Shown here: positions 45,336 through 53,932 of the stretch, piece after piece
Layout: each line of letters starts with the position of its first letter
Position numbering within the stretch: position 1 is the stretch's first letter
Assembly (NCBI RefSeq): GCF_029894335.1
Contig: NZ_JARXZC010000001.1
Coordinates: forward strand, 310,001-374,000
Direction: 5' to 3'
DNA: 64,000 nucleotides
DNA from: Kitasatospora sp. MAP5-34
Lineage (GTDB): Bacteria > Actinomycetota > Actinomycetes > Streptomycetales > Streptomycetaceae
The notes under the pieces: generated by a model
What the model was told of the DNA's origin: nothing
Databases searched by the model: none
What the model saw: the letters and a program-made list of their open reading frames with translations, nothing else
Program-made: the position numbers and the translations under genes

Positions 45336-45349
45336 GGGCCGGTTGGCCC
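45336..45349. promoter_or_regulatory. DosR-like box upstream of second Acg gene
   Basis: GGGCCGGTTGGCCC, one base off the perfect palindrome at 39089, 78 bp before the Acg-type start at 45427. The divergent region 45144-45426 holds no gene. Confidence 0.66.
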
Positions 45350-45426
45350 CTCCTTGGATGGCCTGCCACGCGCAGGATGAGCAGTGGGAGGAGAGATCTC
45401 CCTCCCGCACGGCGGAGGAGGCCCTC

Positions 45427-46422
45427 ATGCTCACCTCGACTCTCGACGCCGCAACCCTGGAGAAGCTGGTCTCCGCCGCAGTCGCGGCACCGTCCATGCA
45501 CAACACCCAGCCCTGGCGCTTCCGATTCCGTCCCGAGACCACCACGCTGGAGGTCCGGGCCGTTCCGCAGGCGACACTCCAGGTCAGCGATCCGGCAGAC
45601 CGCGCCGTGTACGTCTCGGTCGGCGCGGCCGTGTTCAACCTCCGGGTCGCTGTCCGACACCTGGGCCGCGAACCTGTTGTGCGACTCCTGCCGCATCCGG
45701 CGGAGCCGGACCTGCTCGCCGCGGTCCGCCTCGCGGGCCCGACTCGCACCGCCGCCGCAGGTCAGCCGGACCTCCATGAAGCGATCTGGCGACGGCACAG
45801 CAGCCGCCTTCCCTTCTCCGACCAACCCGTCGACCCCGCTGTCCTCGCCGAACTCGCCGAGGCCGCCCTCGCGGAGGGAGCCGAACTCGACCTGCCGAGT
45901 GAGGCGGAGGTCCACCGGCTGCTGGCGGTGACCGCAGAGGCTGAGCGGCGCAACACCACCGAGCCCCGGCGCAGTGCCGAGAGCCGCCACGCGATCCACG
46001 GAGCCGATGACGGCCCGTACGGCATTCCGGCGGCGGCGCTCGGCCCGCAGGATGTCCATGGCCGATTGCCGGTCCGGGACTTCTCCGCCATCCGGCCCGC
46101 CGAGCACCTACCCCCGGCCCTCTTCGAGCGACACCCCTGCATCGGCCTGCTATCGACCGCGCACGACGAGCCTGCCGACTGGTTGCGCGCGGGCCAGGCA
46201 CTCGAACACGTCCTGCTACTCGCCACCGCGCACGGTCTGCAGGCGTCTCTGCTGCACCAGGCCATGGAGTGGCCGGACCTGCGGTGGTCCCTGCGCGACC
46301 CGCGCCATGGTCCGGGCCACCCCCAGATGCTGATCCGCCTGGGGTACGGGCCCGATGGGGCAGCGACGCCCCGCAGTGCGGCGGCCGACGTCCTGGACGG
46401 AGGACCCGATGCCCCCGCCTGA
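45427..46422 (+). CDS. Acg-type FMN-binding nitroreductase-like protein 2
   Basis: A 331-residue paralogue of the protein at 12979-13980: AAPSMHNTQPWRFRFRPETT, RAVYVSVGAAVFNLRVAVRHLGREP, RHSSRLPFSDQPV, LLATAHGLQASLLHQAMEWPDLRWSLRDP, IRLGYGPDGAATPRSAA. Its role is presumed flavin storage or a reductase in dormancy, as for Rv2032/Rv3131. Its end overlaps the next gene by 14 bases. Confidence 0.9.
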   Translation: MLTSTLDAATLEKLVSAAVAAPSMHNTQPWRFRFRPETTTLEVRAVPQATLQVSDPADRAVYVSVGAAVFNLRVAVRHLGREPVVRLLPHPAEPDLLAAVRLAGPTRTAAAGQPDLHEAIWRRHSSRLPFSDQPVDPAVLAELAEAALAEGAELDLPSEAEVHRLLAVTAEAERRNTTEPRRSAESRHAIHGADDGPYGIPAAALGPQDVHGRLPVRDFSAIRPAEHLPPALFERHPCIGLLSTAHDEPADWLRAGQALEHVLLLATAHGLQASLLHQAMEWPDLRWSLRDPRHGPGHPQMLIRLGYGPDGAATPRSAAADVLDGGPDAPA

Positions 46423-46873
46423 CGCGCCCAGGACGACGCGATTCCTCACCGGGCAGCAGGGAGAACCGGGCGATCAGTTGCCCCGGGACGTCTGCACGCG
46501 CGCGCAGAGCCTGGACCTGCTGCGCCAGCAGGCGGTCGGACGTCTCATCCACACCGAGGACGCGATGCCGGCCGTCACGCCGACCTGCTATGCCGTGGAC
46601 TCCGAGGACGCCGTGGTCATCCCGCTGCCCATCGGCTCACACCTCGCCGCCTCGCTGGAGGACGTGGTGGTCGGATTCCAGGCCGACCTGCTCGACGGAC
46701 AGACTCTCCAGGGCTGGACCGTCCTGATCATCGGCCGTTCCCACCTACTCACGGATCCTGCCCAGCTCGCCGACCTGCACCAGCACGGCCCGCAACCGTG
46801 GGGCCGCCGCGCCGCGCACTCGTTCCTGCGGGTCGATCCGGAACTGGTCTCCGGCTCGCGGCTCGGACTCTGA
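46409..46873 (+). CDS. PNPOx-like flavin-binding protein
   Basis: A 154-residue split-barrel protein: AQSLDLLRQQAVGRLIHTEDAMPAVTPTCYAVDSEDAVV, then LAASLEDVVVGFQADLLDGQTLQGWTVLIIGRSHLL. The family (Rv0080 and kin) binds FMN, F420 or haem, and the sequence alone does not tell which. The ATG at 46409 follows GGAGGACCCG and overlaps the Acg gene, so the two are co-translated. Confidence 0.85.
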   Translation: MPPPDAPRTTRFLTGQQGEPGDQLPRDVCTRAQSLDLLRQQAVGRLIHTEDAMPAVTPTCYAVDSEDAVVIPLPIGSHLAASLEDVVVGFQADLLDGQTLQGWTVLIIGRSHLLTDPAQLADLHQHGPQPWGRRAAHSFLRVDPELVSGSRLGL

Positions 46874-46931
46874 GGCCGCGGCCCCTGCTTCTGCCCCGGT
46901 GGACGGCTCTGTCCGAGCGAGGAGGCTCGTC

Positions 46932-47585
46932 ATGCCCTCCATATCCGAACGGCACGGACGTGCTGCGCATCGAACACGCCTCTGGTGCCATCTGCGCCGT
47001 TCGCTCGGTAAGGACCCCAATCCGCTGTGCCGCCGCATCGACCGGGCACGCAGCCGACTCGTCCTCGCCCTCGGGCTCTCTCTCATCGCATCGCTCGCCC
47101 TCTCCCTGCTGATCGCTCAGGCCGTGCTGCTCCGCGACCAGGCCGGTGCCCGCTACGAGACGCAGCACCGTCACCGGATCACCGCGACCACCATGACGGC
47201 GGCGGTACAGGACACCGCCACGGGCGTAAGCAGTCAAAATGGCGCTCAAGCCCAGGTGACCTGGGACTATCCGCCTACGGGTCGCGGCACTGGCCAGGTG
47301 GACGTCCCGAATGGCACCGGCGCCGGTGCGGCCGTGGTCATCTGGGTGAACGACACTGGCCGGCCCGTTTCCCCGCCTCGGCTCGGCACCCAGATCGTGA
47401 CGGACGCTGTCACCGCCGGTCTCGGAAGCCTGGCCGGGCTGTCCGCCGCCACTCTGATGTTCGGTGCGCTTCGACGCCGGGCGCTCGACCGCCGTGCGCT
47501 GGGCGCCTGGGAGCCGGCCTGGGAGCGGGTCGAGCCCCTGTGGTCCGGACGGACCCGGCGCCAGCCTGGTACCGGGGACCAGTGA
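46932..47585 (+). CDS. Rv1733c-like two-helix membrane protein
   Basis: A 217-residue protein with a basic N-terminus, a membrane helix (about 39-60; LVLALGLSLIASLALSLLIAQAVL), an external domain (about 65-150; QVTWDYPPTGRGTGQVDVP, VVIWVNDTGRPVSPP) and a second helix (about 158-178). The layout and the W-P-G-V-W pattern match Rv1733c, a DosR-regulon antigen of unknown function. GAGGAGG precedes the ATG. Confidence 0.83.
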   Translation: MPSISERHGRAAHRTRLWCHLRRSLGKDPNPLCRRIDRARSRLVLALGLSLIASLALSLLIAQAVLLRDQAGARYETQHRHRITATTMTAAVQDTATGVSSQNGAQAQVTWDYPPTGRGTGQVDVPNGTGAGAAVVIWVNDTGRPVSPPRLGTQIVTDAVTAGLGSLAGLSAATLMFGALRRRALDRRALGAWEPAWERVEPLWSGRTRRQPGTGDQ

Positions 47586-47645
47586 ACCGCGCCCGTTGCC
47601 GGCGCGCCTGCGGCGGGCATGGGAGCAAGATCAAGGAGACCCGTT

Positions 47646-48035
47646 ATGGAGTACAGCATCACCCTTCGGCTCACGGCGCCGTTCGCTGACACCGTCGAGC
47701 GTGTCCGTGCGGCGCTTCAGGAACAGGGCTTCGGCGTCCTGACAGAGATCGACGTGCAGGCGACGCTTCGGGCCAAGCTCGGAGAAGAGATGGAGGACTA
47801 CCTGATCCTCGGGGCGTGCAACCCGCCACTCGCGCACCGCGCACTGGGCGTGGACCGCCGGATCGGACTGCTTCTGCCGTGCAATGTCGTCGTCCGCACG
47901 GAGGATGGCCGAACCGTGGTGGAGGCCCTCGATCCCCAGGTCATGGTGCAGGTCACCGGCCGACCAGAACTTGCACCGGTCGCCGACGAGGCGGCGGTAC
48001 GCCTCCGCGCGGCACTGGAGGCCCTCCGCGGCTGA
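47646..48035 (+). CDS. DUF302 family protein
   Basis: A 129-residue DUF302 protein: MEYSITLRLTAPFADTVERVRAALQEQGFGVLTEIDVQATLRAK, then YLILGACNPPLAHRALGVDRRIGLLLPCNVVVR. The fold is known; the function is not. It is often found near sulfur or redox genes. AAGGAGACCCGTT precedes the ATG. Confidence 0.88.
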   Translation: MEYSITLRLTAPFADTVERVRAALQEQGFGVLTEIDVQATLRAKLGEEMEDYLILGACNPPLAHRALGVDRRIGLLLPCNVVVRTEDGRTVVEALDPQVMVQVTGRPELAPVADEAAVRLRAALEALRG

Positions 48036-48188
48036 AGAACCGGCCAGGACCGGCAGGCCAAGAGCGACCGTGTCGGTTGCCGCCACGGAAGCACCGGTCG
48101 ACGATCGTAAGCAGGGTGGGCAGCTGCCGGCCCTGGTCCGGAGGATCTCGGAGCGCGAGCTCCGCCATCCGGAACGAAGGAGCATGCC

Positions 48189-49127
48189 ATGGCAGACCCC
48201 GTCATAGTCGGCGTTGACGACCCGGCGAGCACCGGCGATGCGGCCGACTGGGCCGCCGACGAGGCTCACCTGAGAGGCACGCGACTACACCTCGTCCACG
48301 CGTGGCTGTGGGAGCCACACCAGGCACCCCCGTCGCTGGACGCCCTACGCCTGCGGCGCGCGGGCGAGGAAGCGCTCGCCACACTGGCGGAACGGGTCGC
48401 CGCCCGCCACCCCGATCTGGAGGTCAGCAGCGGCGTCGTGGACTCGAGCCCTCGCGAGGCGCTGGTCGCCCTCAGCGCTGCGGCTGCCCTGCTCGTCCTG
48501 GGCTCGCGCGGTTCGGGAGGTTTCCCCGGACTACTGGTCGGCTCGACGAGCCTGCACGTCACCGCCCACGCCGCCTGCCCGGTCGTCGTTTTCCGAGAAG
48601 CCGCGAGTAAAGCCCTCGCAGACGATGACTCGCGGGACGGTCTGGTTGTCGGGGTGCACGGGCGCGAACCGAGCGACGAACTGCTGGCCTTCGCCTTCGA
48701 GACCGCCCAGAGACGGCACCTTCCCCTACGTGCTGTGCACGCCTGGAGCTACCCGCTGGTCCTCGGTCCTGGGCACGAGTTCCCACCGGTGTACGAAGAG
48801 AGCCACGTGGCGGCGGCGGAGAGCCGGCTGCTGGCCGAAGTCATGTCCGGGTGGCGGGAGAAGTACTCTGAGGTGCCCGTCATCGAGGACGTCGTCCGCT
48901 CCGGGCCGGCGAAGCACCTGGTAGAGCTGTCCGAGACACACCAGCTCGTGGTGGTCGGCCGCCACGGAAGCGCGGAAGGTCCCTTCCGTCGGATCGGATC
49001 GGTGAGCCAGGCAGTCGTACACCACGCCCACTGCCCGGTCGCAGTCGTACCCCCCGGCTGGCCCCTGAGCAGGTTGCAGCTCGGCCGCATAGAACACGAC
49101 GTCACAACGGACCCTCCCACGCATTGA
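48189..49127 (+). CDS. Universal stress protein, tandem UspA domains
   Basis: A 312-residue paralogue of the USP at 515-1372. Domain 1: VIVGVDDPASTGDAADWAADEA and LGSRGSGGFPGLLVGSTSL. Domain 2: DGLVVGVHGREPSDELLAFAFETA and VVGRHGSAEGPFRRIGSVSQAVVHHAHCPVAVVP. A polar tail of about 20 residues is extra. AAGGAG lies before the ATG. It follows DUF302 by 153 bp with no clear dormancy box. Confidence 0.92.
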   Translation: MADPVIVGVDDPASTGDAADWAADEAHLRGTRLHLVHAWLWEPHQAPPSLDALRLRRAGEEALATLAERVAARHPDLEVSSGVVDSSPREALVALSAAAALLVLGSRGSGGFPGLLVGSTSLHVTAHAACPVVVFREAASKALADDDSRDGLVVGVHGREPSDELLAFAFETAQRRHLPLRAVHAWSYPLVLGPGHEFPPVYEESHVAAAESRLLAEVMSGWREKYSEVPVIEDVVRSGPAKHLVELSETHQLVVVGRHGSAEGPFRRIGSVSQAVVHHAHCPVAVVPPGWPLSRLQLGRIEHDVTTDPPTH

Positions 49128-49182
49128 CGGAGCCGAGGCCCCGAATCGAACGCTCGATGAATCCACGGGCGAGGAGGCGGCG

Positions 49183-50103
49183 ATGGCCGGCACCGCGACG
49201 GTGATCAAACTCAGCTCGCTCACCAAGCGCTACGGCAGCACCGTGGGCATCGAGCAGCTGGACATCAGCGTCGCGTCAGGAGAGGTGTTCGGTTTCCTCG
49301 GGCCCAACGGAGCGGGCAAGACCACCACCATCCGCTGCCTGGTGGGCCTGCTGCGGCCCACGGCGGGGCAAGTCCGCGTCCTCGGCCTTGATCCGGTTGC
49401 CGACCACCGCCGACTCGCGTCCGCTCTCGGTTACCTGCCTGGGGAGTTGCGGCTCTATCCGGAGTTGACTGGTCATCATACCCTGCGACTGTTGGCCGAC
49501 CTGCAGGGTGCGGCGACGCCCCGCCGTGGTGAGCTCTGCGATCGCCTGGGGCTCTCCCCGGCGGATCTGGGACGCACTGTCCTGGAGTACTCGCGCGGGA
49601 TGAAGCAGAAGCTCGGCCTGGTCCAGGCCCTGCAGCACGACCCGGAGTTGGTGATCCTCGACGAGCCCACCGAGGGCCTCGATCCGCTGGTTCAGGAAAC
49701 GTTCTTCGAGCTGCTGACGGAGGCCACCGCCGCCGGGCGGACGGTGCTGCTCTCCAGTCATGTGCTGCCGGAGGTGCAGCGGGCCTGTGGTCGGGTGGCG
49801 ATCGTGCGGGCCGGTCGGCTGGTGACGGTCCAGACGGTGGCCGCACTGCGTGAGGCTCGGGCCAGGCGGGTGCGGCTGACCTTCGCCGACGGCCTGGGCC
49901 CTCGCCCGCTCGGTGCGGCCGAACGCTGGTCGCCGCGCTGGGACGGCGATCGGGTCGTGCTGCTGGTGCCCCCGGACGAGCTGGTCACCGCACTGCGCGA
50001 TCTGCTGACGCTTCCGGTGGCCGACCTGACCGTCGAGGAAGCCGGGCTGGACGAGGCCTTCCTCGACCTCTACCGCACCCCCACCCCCGAGGTGCGGCCA
50101 TGA
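49183..50103 (+). CDS. ABC transporter ATP-binding protein
   Basis: A 306-residue ABC ATPase: Walker A FLGPNGAGKTTTIRC, a signature YSRGMKQKLGLVQAL, Walker B LVILDEPTEGLDP, switch His in LLSSHVLPEVQ, and a C-terminal extension of about 85 residues as in DrrA/CcmA-type exporters. It is coupled to the permease gene by ATGA. Substrate unknown. Confidence 0.92.
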   Translation: MAGTATVIKLSSLTKRYGSTVGIEQLDISVASGEVFGFLGPNGAGKTTTIRCLVGLLRPTAGQVRVLGLDPVADHRRLASALGYLPGELRLYPELTGHHTLRLLADLQGAATPRRGELCDRLGLSPADLGRTVLEYSRGMKQKLGLVQALQHDPELVILDEPTEGLDPLVQETFFELLTEATAAGRTVLLSSHVLPEVQRACGRVAIVRAGRLVTVQTVAALREARARRVRLTFADGLGPRPLGAAERWSPRWDGDRVVLLVPPDELVTALRDLLTLPVADLTVEEAGLDEAFLDLYRTPTPEVRP

Positions 50104-50921
50104 GGAGCCGCTTCCCCCTGCTCTGGCTGGCCCTTCACCGCCGCCGACGGATGCTGGTGGCCCTGCTACTTGGCATGGTCGTCTTCGAGACCCTCATCGT
50201 GGTGATCGCCAGCACTCTCTCACCCGGGCAGCTCTTCGCCGGCGGCGGCCGGACACCGCCCGGTGCGTTCAAGGCCTTCAGCGGCTCCACCGGCGACGTG
50301 TCGATCGCCAGCTACCCGGGCCTGCTCGGAGCCGGCCTGGTCCACCCGTTCTGGATCGCCCTGCAGCTCACCGTGATCGGCTCACTGGCCGCCGCCGCAG
50401 TCGCCGCCGACGTGGAGTCGGGCACCATCGAGCTGCTGATGGCCCGTCCGGTCTCCCGCAACCGGCTGCTGGCCGAGCGCACGGCGGCACTCGCCATCGC
50501 CTCGGTGGCACTCAACGCGGCGGCCACGCTGGTGGTGGCCGCCGGGGTCGCGCTCTCGCCCAAACTGCACCACGCCGTGTCGATCGGCGGGGTGTTCGTC
50601 GCCGGACTGCTCGGCTGCGCCTTCGCGCTGAGCCTGACCGGCCCGGCACTGGCGGTCTCCGCGGTCGGCCGCCGCAAGTCCCAGGTCGTCGGAGCCACCA
50701 TCGCACTGGGCGCGGTCGGTTTCGCCGTCAACTTCGTCGCACTGGCCTGGTCGAAGGCGGCGCCGCTGCGCTACGTCAGCGCGTTCCACTACTACGCGCC
50801 GGGGGACGCGCTCGCGCACGGCACCGTCCCCTGGGCAGCACTCGGCGTGCTCACTGCCGTCGGGGTGGCCGGGATCGCCGTGGCGTTCCGGCTGCTCGCC
50901 CGCCGCGACCTCGCACCATGA
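50100..50921 (+). CDS. ABC-2-type transporter permease
   Basis: A 273-residue membrane protein with about six helices (MLVALLLGMVVFETLIVVIAS, WIALQLTVIGSLAAAAVAADV, TAALAIASVALNAAATLVVAAGV, and three more) and the motif ESGTIELLMARPVSRNRLLAERTAAL typical of ABC-2 permeases. It works with the preceding ATPase, probably as an exporter. Confidence 0.9.
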   Translation: MRSRFPLLWLALHRRRRMLVALLLGMVVFETLIVVIASTLSPGQLFAGGGRTPPGAFKAFSGSTGDVSIASYPGLLGAGLVHPFWIALQLTVIGSLAAAAVAADVESGTIELLMARPVSRNRLLAERTAALAIASVALNAAATLVVAAGVALSPKLHHAVSIGGVFVAGLLGCAFALSLTGPALAVSAVGRRKSQVVGATIALGAVGFAVNFVALAWSKAAPLRYVSAFHYYAPGDALAHGTVPWAALGVLTAVGVAGIAVAFRLLARRDLAP

Positions 50922-51149
50922 CCGAACATCGAGATGCAGGAGGCCTACGGCGTCTTCGGCGGTGCTGGGCAGAACTGCGCGCTGGAGGTCGCCCTGTACC
51001 GGACCCGAGCCGACCCGGCGACCCACTCGGCCGCGCGACGGCGCGCCGTCCGGGCTCGGGCACCTGCGGAGGGGAAGAATCCGAGGGCGAGAGCGGGGAT
51101 CCGGACACAGGTTCTGCCGCCGGTGCCCGTGCTCGATGACAGGAGGTGG

Positions 51150-51839
51150 ATGGTCGTGGACGAGAACGCCGAGCCCGTTGACGAGTCGGGCGCAACCTCG
51201 CCGTCAGCCGGTGATATCGCCCGGCGCATCGAGCTGAGGAGCCAGGCGCTCGGGCTCACCGACGAACAGGTGGCGAAGCAAGCGGGCATGTCACCCCGCT
51301 ACCTCCAGCACCTGAAGGCCCTGGGCACCAACTTCGACCCCGGCGCCCTCCTGCGCGTGGCCGCCGCCCTGCAGGTGACCTACCGGGAACTGCTGGAAGG
51401 CCGACCGGACGCACCGCCGGGACAGGCTTCGGCCGCGCCCCATCCCGTGCTGGTGAAGCTCACGACACCCGAATGCTGGGACAAACTCGGCGAACACGGA
51501 ATCGGGCGCGTGGCCGTCTCCGGCGAGGCCGGGCCGGCCGTGCTTCCGGTGAACTACACCGTCGACAGCGGCACGATCGTCTATCGGACGACCACCGACA
51601 GCGTGACGGCGTTGGCTGTGGGCAGTGAGGTCGCCTTCGAGGTCGACCACGTGGACGAGCACCTGCGCCAAGGCTGGAGCGTCCTCATCGTCGGCACGGC
51701 CGAGCACATCACCGATCCCGACACCGTCCAGCGACTCGCAGACGAGCCCGAAGCCAAGCCGTGGGCGGGCGGCGCTCGCGACCTGTGGATCCGCATCGCT
51801 CCCGCCCGTGTTACTGGCCGCCGCATCAGCACTCTGTAA
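51150..51839 (+). CDS. XRE helix-turn-helix fused to PNPOx-like domain 2
   Basis: A 229-residue paralogue of the protein at 42954-43616: an N-terminal helix-turn-helix (IARRIELRSQALGLTDEQVAKQAGMSPRYLQHL) and a PNPOx-like barrel (GRVAVSGEAGPAVLPVNYTVDSGTIVYRT; SEVAFEVDHVDEHLRQGWSVLIVGTAEHI). ATG 51150 was taken; GTG 51156 is nine bases from AGGAGG and may be the real start. It lies 12 bp before the D-lactate dehydrogenase gene, so it may regulate or sense the redox state linked to fermentation. Confidence 0.87.
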   Translation: MVVDENAEPVDESGATSPSAGDIARRIELRSQALGLTDEQVAKQAGMSPRYLQHLKALGTNFDPGALLRVAAALQVTYRELLEGRPDAPPGQASAAPHPVLVKLTTPECWDKLGEHGIGRVAVSGEAGPAVLPVNYTVDSGTIVYRTTTDSVTALAVGSEVAFEVDHVDEHLRQGWSVLIVGTAEHITDPDTVQRLADEPEAKPWAGGARDLWIRIAPARVTGRRISTL

Positions 51840-51851
51840 CGGGGCGGGCAG

Positions 51852-52853
51852 ATGGAGATCCTCGCGTACGGTGTGCAGGCAGACGAGAGGCCGCTGCTCC
51901 AGCAGGCCTTCGCGACGCGCCACCAGGTCCGCTGCCTGGACGTCTTCCTCAACGCCGACACCGCCCCGCTCGCCGCCGGCCACGAAGTCATCAGCACCAG
52001 CGTCAACGCACAGCTGGACGCCGCCACCCTGCGCATCCTGGCCTCGGGCGGCACCCGGATGGTGGCCCAGCGGTCCACCGGCTTCAACAACATCGACCTG
52101 GACGTCGCTGCGGACCTCGGCCTCACCGTCTCCCGCGTGTTCACCTACTCCCCGTACTCCGTCGCGGAGTTCGCCTGGACCCTCGCACTCGCGGTCAACC
52201 GTCGCGTCATCCGAGCAGCCCACCGCACCCGTGAGTTCGACTTCCGCCTCGACGGCCTCATGGGGCGTGACGTCCACGGCATGACCGTCGGCGTCGTCGG
52301 CACCGGCCGGATCGGCGCATGCTTCGCCCGGATCGCGCAAGGCTTCGGCGTCACCCTGCTTGGCTGGGACATCGTCGAGAACCCAGCCTGCCTCGACCTC
52401 GGCATGACCTACACCGACCTTGATTGGCTGCTCGCCGAATCGGACCTGGTGAGCCTGCACGTCCCCCTGCTTGCCGAGACTCAGCACCTCATCGACCGCG
52501 CGGCACTCGCCCGGATGAAGGACGACGCGATCCTGATCAACTCCAGTCGCGGCGGCCTGCTCGATACCGCAGCCCTGGTGGACTCCCTTCGGGCCGGTCG
52601 CCTCTCCGGCGTGGGTCTGGACGTCTACGAGGAGGAGACCGGGCTCTTCTACTTCGACAGGTCACTGGGCGGCATTGCCGACGACACCCTTGCCCGGCTG
52701 ATGACGTTTCCGAATGTGCTGGTGACCTCGCATCAGGCGTACTTCACAAGCACCGCGGTCCATCAGATCGTCGACGCGACGGTGCGCAACGTCGACGACT
52801 ACCTCGCTGGGCGGACCAGTGAGAACACTCTGGTTCCACGAGCCGCTACCTGA
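51852..52853 (+). CDS. D-lactate dehydrogenase (2-hydroxyacid dehydrogenase)
   Basis: A 333-residue D-isomer-specific 2-hydroxyacid dehydrogenase reducing pyruvate to D-lactate with NADH. Seen: RSTGFNNIDLDVA, the NAD-binding VGVVGTGRIGACFARIAQGFG, catalytic Arg233 (INSSRGGLLDTAAL), Glu260-262 cluster (DVYEEETGLFYFD) and His294 (VTSHQAYFTSTAV). The EEETGLFYFD and SHQAYFT stretches mark the fermentative LdhA group. It regenerates NAD+ without oxygen, in line with the island. Confidence 0.9.
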   Translation: MEILAYGVQADERPLLQQAFATRHQVRCLDVFLNADTAPLAAGHEVISTSVNAQLDAATLRILASGGTRMVAQRSTGFNNIDLDVAADLGLTVSRVFTYSPYSVAEFAWTLALAVNRRVIRAAHRTREFDFRLDGLMGRDVHGMTVGVVGTGRIGACFARIAQGFGVTLLGWDIVENPACLDLGMTYTDLDWLLAESDLVSLHVPLLAETQHLIDRAALARMKDDAILINSSRGGLLDTAALVDSLRAGRLSGVGLDVYEEETGLFYFDRSLGGIADDTLARLMTFPNVLVTSHQAYFTSTAVHQIVDATVRNVDDYLAGRTSENTLVPRAAT

Positions 52854-52926
52854 CCTGTCGCGGGAGCGTGCAGCCACTGCCGAGTGCCCGAAGCCGATCG
52901 AGCTGTGGGCTCGGGTTCGGCCGGGG

Positions 52927-52967
52927 CGCCGTGATGGCGGGGTCCGCCCGCCCCGCCGGGCACGGCG
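52927..52967. terminator. Two-part hairpin terminator between convergent genes
   Basis: Outer stem CGCCGTG/CACGGCG (7 bp) enclosing inner stem GGCGGGG/CCCCGCC (7 bp), loop of 8, small bulges of 2 and 3 bases. It lies between D-lactate dehydrogenase (+) and the MazG-like gene (-). Confidence 0.75.
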
Positions 52968-53044
52968 GCTCTCCTGATCTGCGACGCAGCCGTTCATCCG
53001 GGCTGGTCGTCAGCCCCGGCTGCTCCAGTCCGGGCGGGGCACGA

Positions 53045-53350
53045 TCAACCGTCGCTGACTCGAATGGGAACGCCGTGTTCGGTCCGCTGATACTCGCGGC
53101 GGCCGTTCTTCTCGATCTTCAGCGTGACCTCGTGATCCAGGTCGATGCCGTTCATCTCGGCAACCGCGACCAAGTAGAGGAAGACGTCGGCCAGTTCCTC
53201 GCCGAAGTCCGGCAGCCTCTTCCGCCAGGCGGTGAAGGCTTCGCCGACCTCAGCGGTGAGAAGCCCGAACTCAAGCGCCACATCCGTGGTGTTGAACCCC
53301 TTGAGGTTCTTGTTTTCCCAGGCGAGTTTCTGGGCGGATCGAATCTCCAA
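53045..53350 (-). CDS. MazG-like nucleotide pyrophosphohydrolase
   Basis: A 101-residue MazG-type protein that would hydrolyse NTP or dNTP to the monophosphate. The metal-binding ExxE...ExxD pattern is seen in LLTAEVGEAFTAWRKRL and FGEELADVFLYLVAVAEMNGIDL. The TTG at 53350 was chosen because homologous sequence starts LEIRSAQKLAWENKNLKGFNT and GGAGG lies four bases before it; an ATG at 53419 gives 23 more residues. Last gene of the nucleoside-type operon, 81 bp after the kinase gene. Confidence 0.85.
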   Translation of the reverse strand: MEIRSAQKLAWENKNLKGFNTTDVALEFGLLTAEVGEAFTAWRKRLPDFGEELADVFLYLVAVAEMNGIDLDHEVTLKIEKNGRREYQRTEHGVPIRVSDG

Positions 53351-53431
53351 GGCTCCTCCGGCGTTGGTGCAGCAGGTGCCTTCGAAGCCTAGCGGGGGCG
53401 AAGTGCCGCGTAGCCACACATCGGTCAGCCG

Positions 53432-53932
53432 TCACCCTGCCGAGGGGAGTTCGATCGTCGTGGTGTCGAGGGTGAGCACGTCGGTGTACTCCGCCAAAGT
53501 CGCGAAGACCCGGTCGTAGGCCGTGATCAGGGCGGAGACCTCCTCCACACCGATGGCCTCGCCGTCGCGAGCGAGGAGTCGTTGATGGACGACGGCAGGA
53601 GGTGCAGTCAGGTGGACGAGGAGGCCGGAGCGGGCGATGACGCTCTCGGCCAGGTCGATCGCCTGGCTCCACGTGATCCGTGACCGTCCTCGGTGGAGAG
53701 GGCCGTAGACCAGCTCGCTGAGGAAGCAGCGGTCGAAGAGGATGCGGCCGGGCTCGGCCAGGAGCGTCCGGTACCGGCTCGCGAGGTCGAGGTGGTCCGG
53801 AGTTCTGGGCGAGTGCACCACGGTGAAGCCGTGGTACGTCGATAAGCGCTCGGCCAGCGTGCTCTTGCCGACCCCGTCGCAGCCTTCGAGCACCAGGGTC
53901 TGGTAGCCGTCGGCGATCTTCTCTATGTTCAT
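53432..53932 (-). CDS. Thymidylate-kinase-like P-loop kinase
   Basis: A 166-residue kinase: P-loop LVLEGCDGVGKSTLAERL, FDRCFLSELVYGPLHRG (the DR motif seen in dNMP and deoxynucleoside kinases), and LIDxR-like lid region weakly at AVVHQRLLARDGEAI. It is shorter than a normal Tmk (about 210 residues), so the true substrate may be a special nucleoside or nucleotide. The ATG overlaps the stop of the deoxyribosyltransferase-like gene by four bases. Confidence 0.85.
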   Translation of the reverse strand: MNIEKIADGYQTLVLEGCDGVGKSTLAERLSTYHGFTVVHSPRTPDHLDLASRYRTLLAEPGRILFDRCFLSELVYGPLHRGRSRITWSQAIDLAESVIARSGLLVHLTAPPAVVHQRLLARDGEAIGVEEVSALITAYDRVFATLAEYTDVLTLDTTTIELPSAG

